The position numbers and the translations under genes were made by a program. The notes beneath the pieces were generated by a model, which did not search any database, was not told where the DNA came from, and saw only the letters and a list, made by a program, of their open reading frames with translations. A stretch of 64,000 nucleotides of DNA from Phoma sp. XZ068 (taxonomy: Eukaryota > Ascomycota > Dothideomycetes > Pleosporales > Didymellaceae): positions 620,001-684,000 of the forward strand of contig RBKR01000010.1 in NCBI GenBank assembly GCA_004835665.1. Reading direction: 5' to 3'. Shown here piece by piece: positions 31,955 to 43,337 of this stretch; position 1 is the stretch's first letter; each line of letters opens with the position of its first letter.

Positions 31955-33388
31955 ATGCTGAAACGCGCGCGGTCGCCGTCGTCGCCGCTTTCGCCCCCGC
32001 GCTCTGCCAAGCGCTGCAGGATCTCGCCCTCACCTGCGCCTGCGCCTGCATCTGCTCCTTCCCCCCTTCAGACGGCACTCGGTTCCCCCACCCTCGTTTC
32101 TCTCACGTGCGAGCGGCTCGCCTTCCACGACAGCCTCGCCGAGAACCAGCCTCGCCCTATATTCATACTCACCTCGATATCTACACCCATGTCCACATCC
32201 ATGCCACCGCCCTCATCGACCACCGGCGTCCCCTCGTCCCGCAGCGCCTCGCCGTCCAAGTCGGCCGAGCCCAAGGTCCGCGACAACGAGGACAAGCTGC
32301 GCTATTATGGCATCCACTTTGGCCACCGCCGAGCCCTGCCAGCCGAACTCCAGGCCTTTGTTGACGAGCTGCAGAAAGGCGCCGATTCGAGTTCGAGTTC
32401 GAGTTCGAGTTCGAGTTCGAGTGCGGCTGCCTTGCGCTCCCCAAATGCCCGTCACGTCGTCCAGCGGCAGCGCCGGGCCCAGCGCCTGGCCGAGCAGGAC
32501 GGCATCGACCTGCTCAAAGACGTGCTGCTGTTCGTCGAGGACGATGACTCGCCCATGCTGGCCGTCAAGGCCAAGCAGAACCTCGACAAGCGCTATCTGC
32601 CGCCGCCCATCGACTTGGTCTGGGTCAAGGAGTACGGCGCCCTCGAGGGTCCTCAGCCTGACCATCTGTTTGGCTACCGCCACTGGAAAGACAGCGACAG
32701 CACCACAACGGCCTTCTCCATGCAGCAGGAATACGGCTTGCTCAGCCGTGCAGTCGCCCCGGCACTCCATTTTCCCTTTATGAGCGCTCAGTGGAAGATC
32801 CCCAAGAACAACCAGACGCACTTCCAAGCACGTCCTCAAGGTACGATACTACGCTCCTTCCATGCACTCCAACCTCCATTTTTTTGACTAACACCTGTTC
32901 CAGGTGCGCGTGATGGCGCCGTCATTGTCCGCTACCTCAACCAGTTCTACACCGATGCCGGCTTTGCCCCGACCGTCAAGGACACAGCACACTTCTCCCT
33001 CACCATCGACATGGAGTCGGCGCATCTCTTTGTGCACTGGGAAGAGTTCGACCAGGGACGCCCAGCATACTATATGGAGCCTATCATGAAGACGTTCCTC
33101 GACGACGAGCGACAAGTCGCAGACATGCGCAACATGATGAAGAATATCCTCGCCCACGCCATGGGAAGCCGCTTGGCCAAGCTCAGGGACGCTGTCAACG
33201 CCGCTCATACACAACAAACTGCACGACCCCTCCCACCCAGCAGATCGAGTAGTTTCGGGCTTTCCCAGGGCGACAGCGCCATCAACATACCCCCTCCATC
33301 CCCGCAGTCGCTCGGCGATGTGCCGTCGCACCCTTCCAAGAAACGCCAGCGCGTATCCAGCAGAGCATCTCCTACGAACACCACCTGA
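31955..33388 (+). CDS. DUF7924-like fungal protein
   Basis: Exon 1 31955-32840 and exon 2 32904-33388 join across a 63-bp GT-AG intron (branch tgactaac) to 456 residues. Residues 1-120 are Ser/Pro-rich and disordered with a basic start (MLKRARSPSSPLSPPRSAKR, likely nuclear signal). A run of 12 Ser lies near residue 150. Residues 160-400 form a conserved globular part (VWVKEYGALEGPQPDHLFGY, ALHFPFMSAQWK, ARDGAVIVRYLNQFYTDAGF, ESAHLFVHWEEF, YYMEPIMKTFL). The end is Ser/Pro-rich with SKKRQR. I place it in the DUF7924 family from the pattern; no biochemical role is known. Intact and in good splice context, so probably an expressed host gene. Confidence 0.7.
32387..32422 (+). repeat. (TCGAGT)6 microsatellite coding for polyserine
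   Basis: Six perfect hexamers in frame encode 12 Ser in the DUF7924-like protein. The length is a multiple of 3, so expansion or contraction would keep the frame. Confidence 0.9.
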
Positions 33389-34028
33389 TGTATCTTCATC
33401 CTCCTCGTACGTACGGTTCCATGGTGCGTCGCACCTTCCACAACAAATACTATACCACCTCCAATCGGACGTCAAACACGTCTCCCACTTGACCCACCAG
33501 TATTGTCGCACCCGGTATTCAGTACCCAGTCGACTTTCTCAGCCCTATCCCCACGCGAATCTCACGGTCAGGACCCAACTCGCAATTTTCCCACAGTTCA
33601 GCCTGTTCCTGTTCCCGCTTCCAGCCTTAGCCTGGAACCCACCCCTTTCCACCACCCAATTAGGCTTAGCTTGACTCTAGATGCTTGACAGCTACGCGCA
33701 TTGTAGCAATAACGTACTTTCCAGGCGAGTTGCGGAGCTCAATTCCCAACCCAGGTCGGAATGATCTCTATGTGGGGTTGCAGCCCCATGTGACATGTTC
33801 AGACCCACAACTCATCCAACGTCATAAATATCAATATCAGCGAGCAAGCTATTTCCAGCGTAGATGCAAGCCACGCCACGTAACAACCGGGCTGACTGTG
33901 ACACTCTGGAACGGTGCAAATAGATGGATAGCGAGCTGCTCACCACAAGACTCAATATACCCCACCCAGGGTCTGCGCCATTTTGACGGGATTCCCACCC
34001 TCACCATTACCTCTGACAACTACCACTA
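33389..34028. other. Spacer with a possible dispersed degenerate repeat
   Basis: The stretch 33540-33650 (cacgcgaatctcacggtcagg through cctggaacccacccc) resembles 35785-35895. No gene recognised. Confidence 0.35.
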
Positions 34029-35090
34029 TGGCTAAAGTCATTCACGAGATCGATCCCAACGCGGACACTTTACTCATTTTGAAGAACCCAAACGCCAGCT
34101 TTGCTTATTGGGGTTCTGGTGAGGTTGGAAACAATGCTCTGGCGTCTCCCGCCGAAGAAGACGCTGACACAATGACTTCCGGCCAAGCGACTTCTCCTAT
34201 GACATCTTCATGCGGGACAACTTAGTCTACGGTTGCATTTCGGAAGAGGAAATCCATTATCGTGTGTCCTCGCGTCATTTAACATTAGCCTCTTCAACAT
34301 TCGAGGCTATGCTCTCGGGAGAAAGCTGGAAAGAAGGGATTCGCAATGAAGTCGATGGCCTTTATTGCGCAACTACCGAAGACTGGGATGTGGAGGCGTT
34401 GCTCGTTCTCCTCGAAGTCCTCCATCACTGCAATTGCCGAGTGCCACGCGCCGTATCTCTGGAGATGCTTGCTAAGTTGGCTGTTCTGATCGACTATTAC
34501 AAGTGTGCAGAAGCGCTCGAGTCTTTCACCGAAAGATGGGTGGAGCATTTGAAGGCGACTTCTCCTGTTCCGTCACACTTTTGCCGAGACCTCTTGCTCT
34601 GGATGTGTATAGCTTGGGTGTTAAGGCTTCCTGATGAGTTTGCGCAGACGACAACAGTTGCGATCAGACGAAACAGTGAGGATTTACCGACCTTAGGACT
34701 TCCAATAGTGAGGTGCGTTAGTAAGTTAGCAAGTCTGAGTGAAATTATACGCGAGACTGATCTCAGCACAGCTCGAATTGAAGACGCTCGGATGGAAGCT
34801 ATTGGCACTGTCTTCTCGCAGTTACAGGAACTCGTCCAGGAATATCGCAGTCCATTGTATTAGTTCCCAAAAGGCGACTCGTTCGAGTGCGGGTCAATCC
34901 TCTTTGGCGCCTTGACCAAGGAGATGGAACTACAAGGATTATCACCCGCTCCAACAACGCCGTTTTCTGGATGGAGCATATCGGAACTCTACACCAAGTT
35001 GCAGCGTATCCGATCTCCCTCCTGGAGCAGCAGATCCAACAAGAACAAGCACCACTGCGATCTTGTTACGAGGGTGATGGCGATCGCTGA
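34029..35090 (+). pseudogene. BTB/POZ-type fungal protein, broken
   Basis: ATG at 34029 begins MAKVIHEIDPNADTLLILKN, the usual start of a common BTB-like fungal protein family. An indel between about 34150 and 34163 changes frame; the rest reads EEEIHYRVSSRHLTLASSTF, RVPRAVSLEMLAKLAVLIDY and WVEHLKATSPVPSHFCRDLL to a TAG at 34861-34863. The same frame continues past it with SILFGALTKEMELQGLSP and RSPSWSS, the normal C-terminal part of the family, so the TAG is premature. No intron joins the first two parts in frame. The intact protein would be a BTB adaptor of unknown partner. This copy has one frameshift and one stop. Confidence 0.6.
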
Positions 35091-35095
35091 CCCAG

Positions 35096-35563
35096 TCACT
35101 CGTCTTGCGAATGGACCTCGTCAAGAAGAATGGCGAGCGATTGCTCAAGGCGGAACAAGGCGGTTCGCCTGATATCTTCAATCAGCGTCCGATCCCAAGG
35201 GACATAATTCTCTACTGCGTGGGCGATGTCCGGTACCTTCCTCAGCTGCGGGAACAATTCATCTCGCAGACTTCTAGGTGGCGAGAGCTTGTCAACGAAG
35301 AAACCAAGAAGCGTGTCGCGATGTCCCAGAAGCCGGAGTACCAGCCCCACAGCCGAGAGAAGGCGATGGCTCCATGGAGCAAGGAACAAAACACCTCCTT
35401 GGACCAGCTGAATCAGGTGCCTTGTCACTACGAAATGGATGATTTGTTCGACTCATACGATGACTGGAGCGATGAACGAGACAACTATTGGGACGATGAA
35501 GGTCCGACTAGCTGTAGGGATATCATCAACGACTGCGACTATGAATATTATTATTCCGATTGA
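35096..35563 (+). pseudogene. C-terminal fragment of a 3'-5' exonuclease-domain protein
   Basis: The frame encodes FNQRPIPRDIILYCVGDVRY and then LPQLREQF, the last catalytic segment of DnaQ/RNase D-like 3'-5' exonuclease domains (Y-C-x2-D-V). RVAMSQKPEYQPHSREKAMA and an acidic tail (DDLFDSYDDWSDERDNYWDD) follow, as in fungal members of this family. The first two exonuclease motifs with their DxE and second Asp are missing, and the fragment follows the BTB relic with almost no gap. It is a chimeric junction, not a working nuclease. It starts without an ATG of its own in good context. Confidence 0.55.
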
Positions 35564-36414
35564 GAGGCAGAGTAGGACCAGCGGAGCTATCGATTGATGG
35601 TTGCGACAATATCCGAAGAGGATTGAGGTACACTAAGGACAGTCTTACATGTTTCAAGTGTGGTATCAGTCAAAAACTATGCAACAGCAGGATAAGTAGC
35701 AAGGAAATGTCTCGATGGACAGGGGTAGTGATGCCCATTCTTACGGCTGCGATGGGAAGCGGACCAGAGGGACAGGCTATCCTACCTCCACGCGAACATC
35801 ACGACCAGGGCCCGATTCGTGATTTTGGCACGACTTCAGTCTGTTTCGGTCCCTTTCAATCCTAGTGGAGAACCAACCCCCTTTTAGGGCCTTTTTATGT
35901 TTAGCTCCGCTATGGTCTAAAGTGCATACTCGGACACACTGCACCAGAGAGGGACCTGATACGGCCCTAAAAGATCCTTACAGTAGTAGCATCAAACTCA
36001 CATCCCACTCGCTCCTCTACAGTTTCAAAATCTGCTATTCTGATCTACAGTTCTTCGAATTTGTTTTTGTCGTCACCATGCCGAGAAACGTGTTTCAACA
36101 GGTAAGAATGAAGGCGTGATACAGTGGCGCGGGCCTGACCCTCCAAACCTTCGGCATTCTGTGGGTTGATGATCGTGATTCCAATTGTATGAAAGTTCCG
36201 CTTTCGTCTTAGCCAAGGCATTGTTGTTACGCATGCAACGTGCTGGACGCTAACTGGCTCCTCTCTGCGGGGTATACTGTCGAATCGAGTGAAATACAAA
36301 CACCTCTTCTTGCCGCTACTTGTGGCCACATACGCTGTTTGCTCCTTATTGATTGTCATCTTGATACAGATCGCTTCTATCCTGTCTTGGCGGACAGTCT
36401 ATTTTCCTGATCCA
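35564..36414. other. Spacer without recognisable gene
   Basis: Contains the second copy of the degenerate repeat (35785-35895) and a short ATG frame at 36078 followed by a possible donor. Nothing else is recognised. Confidence 0.35.
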
Positions 36415-37004
36415 ATGAGTTTCTTCATACCAAAGAAGAAACTCTTGACGAAACGTGTCGGCAAATAGGCTTCTGCCGAGCCATATGATGAAGCGTCTAC
36501 CCTCGAGGCATGCGAGGAATTCGTTGAGCATTGCGAGGAGCTAGCCGCTGACTCACAGCCACCTAACGGGCTTAAAATCGAGCAGGGTCCGGACAGACAA
36601 GCTCCTGAAAAACCACATATATCCTCTGAGGGACTTGTGCAGCAGCCACGGACTTCGTAAGTCATGCGTGTTCTATTGAGACCAGCGCTATAGAATCGGG
36701 GAATCTGACGGATACTTACAGTTCCTATACCGTACCTCCTGCGACACTACACATCGGCCCAGACAAGATTGCGTACTTCGTGCCCAAGAACTTCTTGCCT
36801 GCCGGATGGATCGATTGTAGTTCACAAGAGCCACTCCACTTTCCGGATGTAAATCTGTCATCATTCTCAAGCCAGGTCAGCGCGTTGCTTAGCTATGACT
36901 TCGCAGCACACAGCCACATTGAGGCTTTGCTTTACTACTTTAGGAGCATTTATTTGAGTACGTACTATATAACAGGTGGCATGGATTTTAAACATACTAT
37001 GTGA
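36415..37004 (+). pseudogene. BTB-like fragment with an in-frame stop
   Basis: Exon 1 from ATG 36415 (MSFFIPKKKLLTKRVGK) meets a TAG after 17 codons, then continues in frame with ASAEPYDEASTLEACEEFVE to a GTAAGT donor at 36657. The acceptor at 36719 leads into YTVPPATLHIGPDKIAYFVP, NFLPAGWI and HFPDVNLSSFS, which fits the pattern of fungal BTB-like proteins with H-V-G-P, V-P-x-x-L-L-P and L-P-D-V motifs. The frame ends at 37004 without the expected helical C-terminal part. It is a truncated member with one nonsense codon. The BTB assignment is tentative. Confidence 0.4.
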
Positions 37005-37434
37005 GAGCCGTGGAATGATGAACAAGCCCTGGAATGATTGACGAGCCGTTGACGAGCTATGGAATGATGGACGACCCTTAACTGCGGCTCCGCTTTGAGC
37101 TCTCTTTTGCTATGTCCATCTGAGACTCTTCTTCCGTCTGGCTCTGTCTCTACCCTCCCATCTCCACCCCATCCTGCGAGCTTCAAAGTTCGTGGCAGCA
37201 GTGACTTGAGTAAGTGTGCATTTCTCTATCGATAAAGAAACCCGCGCACCGTCATACCAGTACGCGCATATAATAAGGTGTGTCGACGTACGGCGGCGTC
37301 GTACCTGCCGAATCATATTTCCTGTATCCCATTCAACCTTCTATAGCCTCGCCCCTGCCATATACTTGCTTTTCGACTTACCAATTCTGATTAATTGCGA
37401 CACAGGCACGAAAGATTGCAACATTTTAGAACTG

Positions 37435-38629
37435 ATGCCGCACGCTGAAAAGGACACGGCTCCGATCACCAACGGCAACATGAGCAGCACACTCATGGCC
37501 AACGGCGAGAAGCCGCATTCCAAGGTCTCATCAGTAAGTTGGGATTCCATTCTTCACTTAGGCGTTTCCTTGCGCCGGACCAGTCGTTCTGCGACTTTCC
37601 GCGGTACCCGCGCGAGACGTATTCAAGGCTTTCGCAAGTGACACAAACTTGATTGCTGGTTGCTCACTCTTGTTGCGAATCGATAGTTCGAGTGGTTTGG
37701 TACTACAATGCTAACTTGAGTAACAGTGTCTGCAATCTTACCCAGATCCTTATCCAACCATCACGACAGAGCATCACGCAGATCAGGCTGTCAGATCGCT
37801 CCTCGGCACAGATCATTATTACAACGGTCCACGATTCATGGTAGGTCCAAATCGTGCCTTCGTTTATCCATACTGACACACCAGACAATGATCGTCAAAG
37901 AGTGCGGAGCGCTTGTGCATGCAGAAGATTCTTTCCTTCTTATCGTTTTCCTCAAAACAGCTCTTGTATGTAGAATCCTCGCCGTGAATGACTGATTCTC
38001 ACTGAATCCAGGCTGCCATGGTTCGAGGCCATCGAATAGGTCACACCGCCGGAGAGACCTTCCGCTACATTCGAAATGTTTTCACCGGTGTCGATGTTGA
38101 AGCCAACGCACTGAGCACTACCTTTCTGTGTAGCTTTGCGAGCCACCTTTATGAGAAGCAGTTGGACATCTTTGCAGCAGACTCAGAACCAACCTGGCTT
38201 TTTGGGAGCGTTATCAAGTATGTCCTCGAACGCCGCAACAAGACGCCAACGCCTGATGTGCATGCAAGACGGATTCAGCGCTGCGATGTTGCTGGCGGTC
38301 AATTCGACATGCTTCAGAAGCATGCAAGCGATATCATCAGCCGATGTCACGTCTTCGAGGGCACCAAAAACATCTTTACCGAGGGCGGAAAAGGCGCTAA
38401 GCTGGGTGGGAAAAGAAGGAAGCTCTTGCATGGCTCTGAGAGCATCGAGCAGCCGTTCGAACCTTTCCCTTCCGCACGCGTTGACGCAGCACCGTTCATC
38501 AACTCTGCGGCTCCCACATACCCTGGATACTCAACCATCGGAGCAAATGAGGCCTCGTTGTACCCATTCAGCGCCTTCCTCACCAATGACGGTAGTCAGT
38601 TCGCATCGAATCAGCCATACGCTGGTTAG
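37435..38629 (+). CDS. Orphan five-exon gene, unknown function
   Basis: Exons 37435-37533, 37584-37637, 37727-37840, 37885-37965 and 38012-38629 each have a length divisible by three, GT-AG sites, and in some introns CTAAC or CTGAC-like branch sites; together they encode 321 residues. The N-terminus is polar (MPHAEKDTAPITNGNMSSTL). The middle contains LGTDHYYNGPRFM, GALVHAEDSFLLIVFLKTAL and WLFGSVIKYVLERRNK, followed by a basic patch (GGKRRKLL) and a Ser/Pro/Ala-rich tail. I recognise no family. The layout, with a His and a hydrophobic stretch after a disordered start, is vaguely BTB-like, but key motifs are missing. All junctions keep frame, so the gene is probably real. Confidence 0.55.
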
Positions 38630-39618
38630 CTTGTGCATCCGGATGTCTTCCAAGCCCATCGGAGACTTGATGTTGTCCACCGAACTGCGGCAAAGATCAC
38701 ATGTCCTTGATATTGCAAATGCTAGTTCTGATACTGAGGGTGAGATTCACGCCGTCATGAGTGACAGCCTTGAGTATCGCGTATCTACATTCACGAATAA
38801 TCAGAAGAAGATTTCTGGACTCTCGGCAACCCCAATTTGACAAGCTCTAGATTGCCACTGCAAGACGACGATGAAGTTGCTTTAGTACAGCTGGCCGCAC
38901 CATCACCAGCGATCGGGACAGCCTATCGCAGCTACCATTGAAGCATTTTAACGCCAGAAGAATTGCTCGAAAATGGCATAGTTAAGAGCCCACTTATAAG
39001 ACTCAGCAATTACGTATCGGAGAAGGAGCACACTAAGGCGGCAGCAGCATCCTAGAGGCTCAATTCACTCTAACGTGCACACTAGCTAGATTAGGAAATT
39101 TCCTGCCGTACTACGGCTTATCACCCGTAATCATCCCATTCTGAGTGATTGCAATAAGTAACAAGTATAGGCCTCATGATAGCGTAGTACGGCCCGTTGG
39201 ATACGCTGGATTGCACTCTCTAAGGGAGTCCGTGAGGTATTAGAGTTTCATCTTTTGTACCTTCCTAAGAACTGAGCTGCCAGCCTGCAGCTTCTCCCAT
39301 GATGGTCTGCCAGTCGACACCCGATCACCCAGTCAATGGGGTCGGTGTATAGGGAGAATGGTATGGTGATCCGAGTCATACAAGTGCACAATTGAGCAAG
39401 CGTACGATCGACATGGATGAGGACGTTGCAAGTTGGAACCGTTGCTGGGTTCTGTAGACAGTCAAATGCGACTTTGTTCTCGAGGCTATCTCAGACAGGC
39501 TGATTGATATTTGTGATGCGCGTAGCCTTTCGCGTGTTGTTGTTGTAGTCGTTATCAGGAAGCTAGGATACATGCATGAACACAGCGGTGCCACAACTCT
39601 CCCGGCCTGCCCGCATGC
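38630..39618. other. Gene-poor spacer
   Basis: The plus frame to 38840 runs over the end of the orphan gene and looks like chance. Otherwise nothing is recognised. Confidence 0.35.
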
Positions 39619-40729
39619 TCAGCGGGAGGCTGACGCGGGATCCCCGTTGGTGCTTCCGGATGCATGAGAACTCGCCCCTTGGTCCCGTCCCCTGCCCATG
39701 GTGCTCAGCGTCATAGGCGCCGCTCGCTCGGCTTGCAGCAAGTTGAGAGAGGCCGGCTTGGCGCACTTGCCCTCATCGATGGCGAGTGTACCTTCACCGA
39801 CCCTCTCGTAGAAGTAACGAAGCAATGCAAACTCACGAGGCTCAAAGTCATGTAGCGATATCCAGCTGGGCACAAACTGTACGACCGACTTGCCGTGCTG
39901 CAGCCGAGCGATGGCGATGTGCCGCGACTGAGTATCGTTCCAACGACGAAGAGAACTTTCGTGCATCAAGCAGGGGCTCCAAACGATCAGATACCACATG
40001 CTTCCATCGGTCCGCGGCATCATCCGGTCCGCGATGGCGACAAGCGTCGGGCTTCGTACCTCTTTACGGATCACTACGGTGCAGCGACCTTCACCTATAC
40101 GAAGCGGGCTGTGCCGGCCCTTCGAAGTGTGCAAGGGGCCTGTCTCTACTGGGAGCCACTCGATCCAAGAGTGGGATCCGCGCCTGTGGCGAATGGCGAC
40201 GAAGCCCTCATGGTCAACGTACAGTTTTCGCTTCTCAGGCACAGCTCTCTTCGCCACTGACAGTTGAGACCACCCAATGCAATCACGAATTCCATCACTG
40301 CCGGGTGGCAGCGGGCGGCTGGAGGAGGCGGCGCGCAGCTGGTGGGCTGGATTGTTGATGGGTTGTGGGTGTTGGAGGCGGTGGCGCGCAGGGCACTGCA
40401 CTCGCTGAGTTGTGGTGTACGGGGTGGTGGAGTATCGCACGGCTGGGAGGTGTAGGCTTGCGGTGGGTGTTGGAGGAGCTTGCCGTTGCGGAGCTTGGGC
40501 GGTTGCGATTGCGGAGGGCTCGCGATTGCAGTGCTCTTGCAGTAGGTGTGGTGGGTGTCGGAGAGAGGTATTCAAGGGGAGACCCCGTTGACCCCCCTGC
40601 GCCTGCGGCGGGCTGCTCGTTATATGGTGGTGGTGGTGGTGGTGCCGCCGGAGTATTTTTTGGAGTTACAAGTTGCGGGGATGACGTAGTTCGTAGAAAT
40701 CTTGGTGTTCCTCCGACCGCCGACGTCAC
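39619..40729 (-). CDS. Hypothetical protein with proline-rich N-terminus
   Basis: From ATG 40729 a Pro/Ser/Thr-rich frame (MTSAVGGTPRFLRTTSSPQL, PPPPPP, basic residues) runs to 40295. A second frame covers 40575-39619 with a more globular composition (KRKLYVDHEGFVAIRHRRGS, WYLIVWSPCLMHESSLRRWN, VVQFVPSWISLHDFEPREFA). They probably belong to one gene joined by an intron or indel near 40260-40350, where ctgtcag/tggcgaag is a possible acceptor; I could not fix the donor. No domain is recognised. It starts 71 bp from the sirtuin gene on the opposite strand. Confidence 0.4.
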
Positions 40730-40799
40730 GTGTAGTGAGACAGATTTCTAGCCAATGAGCGTATGGACTGATGCGATCATAATATAAAGTCTTGGCACA
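40730..40799. promoter_or_regulatory. Very short divergent promoter
   Basis: Only 70 bp lie between the ATG of the minus-strand hypothetical gene and the sirtuin ATG. It contains ccaatgagcg (CCAAT motif) and ataatataaag, a TATA-like element towards the sirtuin gene. The two genes may be co-regulated. Confidence 0.4.
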
Positions 40800-41759
40800 A
40801 TGTGTTCAGAGCTGCTCCCACCCTCAACCCTCAGCACCGACTGCCGAATGGACGCAACCACTACTGACGACGATTCTGCCTGCCTAGCTTTCGCAGCGTT
40901 GCTCAGAAAATCCCCACGCATTCTGTGCCTCGTGGGTGCCGGACTCAGCGCACCATCTGGTTTAGCCACTTGGCGTGGATCCAACGGGCTTTGGAATGAT
41001 ATTGACACAAAAAGCCTTGCTTCGTACAAAACGTTTGCTGAGGATCCAGCCACTGTGGAGTTTTTACGGCGAGCGTTTACTTAGATCATTGGCAGCGCAG
41101 CCAAACGCTGCACATTATGCGCTGGCAGCCCTTGCTAACTGGCATGATGGATGGTTGACTATCAATCAAAATATCGATGGTACGAAGATTCCCCCTCAAT
41201 GCCAGAATCGCCGTGCGATTATTCGGCTAAGAGCATATTAGGGCTCCTCGAACGTACCAACTATCCTATGTCAAGGCTCTTAAATATTCACGGGTCGTTA
41301 CAGCTCGTTCGTTGTACCGCATGCGATTACAAAATCTCCATACAGAAGCCAGAGGATTTGCCATTTCTACAATCGCTGTCTACTGCCACCGATAGGTCAC
41401 ATATCGTCTTATCTGACCTTCCCCACTGTCCCAAATGTACAAATCTATTGCGGCCTGGAGTCATTTGGTTCGGCGAGAGATTAGCTGCTGGCGCCCCAGA
41501 TAGTATTGATAAGTGGTTCTTGGAAGATGGCATTGATCTGGTGATCGCTGCCGGTACAAGCTTGGAAGTGTATCCGGCTGCAGAATGGGTGACCACAGCG
41601 CGAGCAGATGGAGCTTCTTTAGCCATCATCGATCTAGACAAAGACCACCGAATAGTGGATGAATTGAACAACGGAGACTTGTTTTTCAGGAGGGATATTG
41701 CGATAATCCTACCAAAAGTACTCGACCTTCTCAAAAGTCGATGGAAATTAAAAGTATAG
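40800..41759 (+). pseudogene. Sir2-family (sirtuin, SIRT5-like) NAD-dependent deacylase, one frameshift
   Basis: ATG 40800. NAD-binding CLVGAGLSAPSGLATWRG, TINQNID, catalytic His in LLNIHGSL, zinc Cys pairs CTACD and CPKCTNLLRPGVIWFGE, and AAGTSLEVYPAA are all present, as in class III sirtuins. A 62-bp GT-AG intron (41180-41241) joins NIDG to LLERTNYP. One lesion: at about 41060, within DPATV-WSFYGERLLRSL, the frame shifts by the loss of two bases, as if GTGTGG had become GTGG. The enzyme would remove acyl groups from lysines. With every motif conserved, the lesion is recent or an assembly error. Confidence 0.8.
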
Positions 41760-42114
41760 TTTGGTCACTGAATCTATTCTCTTTCCCTATTCTACGTACA
41801 TTACGGTTTGAGGTTGTCCTTTCCGCCTAACTGCAGTTCCTTCGCAGTTCCCACGCAATCTCTGCAGCTACGTATATCGTTTCCACATGTGGATGCGCAT
41901 GCCGTTGGCGTCAAGAGACTGAGACGAAGGTATCTGTAACTTGTCTCGCGACAATGTGACGCTGTGCCCAATCCTCTTCGTAACCAGCGGGCGTTCTCCG
42001 CCGATTTGCTCGGTGTTCTTCGATTATCCCCAAAATAGCGTTAAGCTGGTGGAGGGGTGGGCGGGCTGCGTAAATTTAGGAAAACGGTGATAATTCAGTG
42101 TTCGAGCAAACCTA
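41760..42114. other. Spacer between convergent genes
   Basis: 3' flanks of the sirtuin and kinase-like genes. No ORF recognised. Confidence 0.4.
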
Positions 42115-42959
42115 CTAATGGAATCGATCGCTATTTCCCCAGGCCTTTATGATCAGCTGCGAGCTCTTCACTTCCCAATCGGTCAATGGCTCCATAGTAG
42201 TCTTAACGAAGCTCTGAAAATGGCCATCCTTGCCGTGGAAAATGTCTAAAAGACACCACTCGAACACTCTTGGGTAAAACCCAGCAGACGCCCAATCAAC
42301 AACGCACAGGCAATCATCGTCGAACCAGATGATATTTCGGGGCGCAATGTCAAGATGGCACAACACGAAACTACATTCTTGGAACGATAGGCTCAAGCCT
42401 TCGTGCTTGATTCGTCGGTTAAACCAATGGTCGAGTCTCCCAACAGAGCCGTATATTGAGTATTCTGTCGTGGTGCCTTCACTCCATAGTAGGCCACGCG
42501 ATAAGCCACCGCCCAGTGGACCGGGCTGCTGCTTTTGGAAGGTGGCAAGATGTGAGAGGGCTTTGCCGATTTTGTTGATACTGGGTGCGTCATCAATGTA
42601 AGTTCTGACCGTGCCGTTAATGTATTCCATGAGGAGATATCCATACTCGCCGTTCTGGAAGAAACGGAATGGTCGTGGCACACGCAGAATGGATGGATCC
42701 AGTAGTCGATGGGCCTCCTGGAGATTCAAGAATTCTTCGATCTTGACACCTGGCCCGTACTTGACGACAGCTCCTGAACTTATTGGAACAACCTTATTGC
42801 CATAACCGCCTAAAGGTATTGCTTTCTGGGCTACCAAGGGCGGATTAGAGCAATAATTGCAATCTGCTCGTTGGAAAGCTCTTCATGAAGCAACGGGGAG
42901 GCATGGTTGCCCGTGTCAACCGCGTCGGCCGATATGACGTTGGGTTGCTTTGTGGCCAT
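42115..42959 (-). pseudogene. APH-like (aminoglycoside/choline kinase fold) phosphotransferase, one frameshift
   Basis: From ATG 42959 (MATKQPNVISADAVDTGN) the frame passes ELSNEQIAIIALI and stops; the homologous continuation KAIPLGGYGNKVVPISSG lies one frame over, from about 42837. The rest has the eukaryotic-kinase-like fold of APH enzymes: a Lys-bearing strand (AVVKYG), YGYLLMEYINGT hinge, catalytic loop CHLDIAPRNIIW (H-x-D-x4-N) and metal-binding VVDWASAGFYP. The C-terminal helices are complete. Loss of one T near 42838 explains the shift. Fungal members are numerous, and their substrates are mostly unknown. No neighbouring gene suggests a pathway. Confidence 0.65.
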
Positions 42960-43337
42960 AAAGAGTGATGCGACAATGAGTATAGCGACAGAAGCGCAAC
43001 ACTCTCCAGAGATGTTTTGTCCTAATATCATACAGCCCTTCGTGCGAAGAACCGGCTGTTCTCGTTCATTGGTGGAACGGAACAGCTATAGCGCATCCGC
43101 AAGCGAGGCGGAACATCCTTATCGCATCCGCAAGCGAGCACGATTCGAGTCACATGAATTCGTAGTAGGTTTGATTGGTCGGTGTTCGCTGTATGCAAAG
43201 CCATCTTAGCCAACAGCTCAAGCGAGTGCACGTGACTCGAAGTCGTCGGAACACCCGGTGGTACTTAAAAGCCGAAGTCGTGGTATGATGATGCTACGCT
43301 TGACAACATTCTCTCCATCTGAGAGCGAAACGGGATT
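42960..43337. other. Spacer without recognisable gene
   Basis: Contains the direct repeat atccgcaagcgag (about 43087 and 43126). No gene is seen. Confidence 0.4.

Noticed and set aside
34121..34189. Intron to repair the BTB frameshift
   Set aside because: Donor and acceptor candidates exist (gtgagg, ccaag), but no combination restores the conserved frame.
39895..40751. Long plus-strand ORFs opposite the Pro-rich hypothetical gene
   Set aside because: They mirror the GC-rich minus-strand coding sequence and have Gly/Val-rich, motif-free translations.
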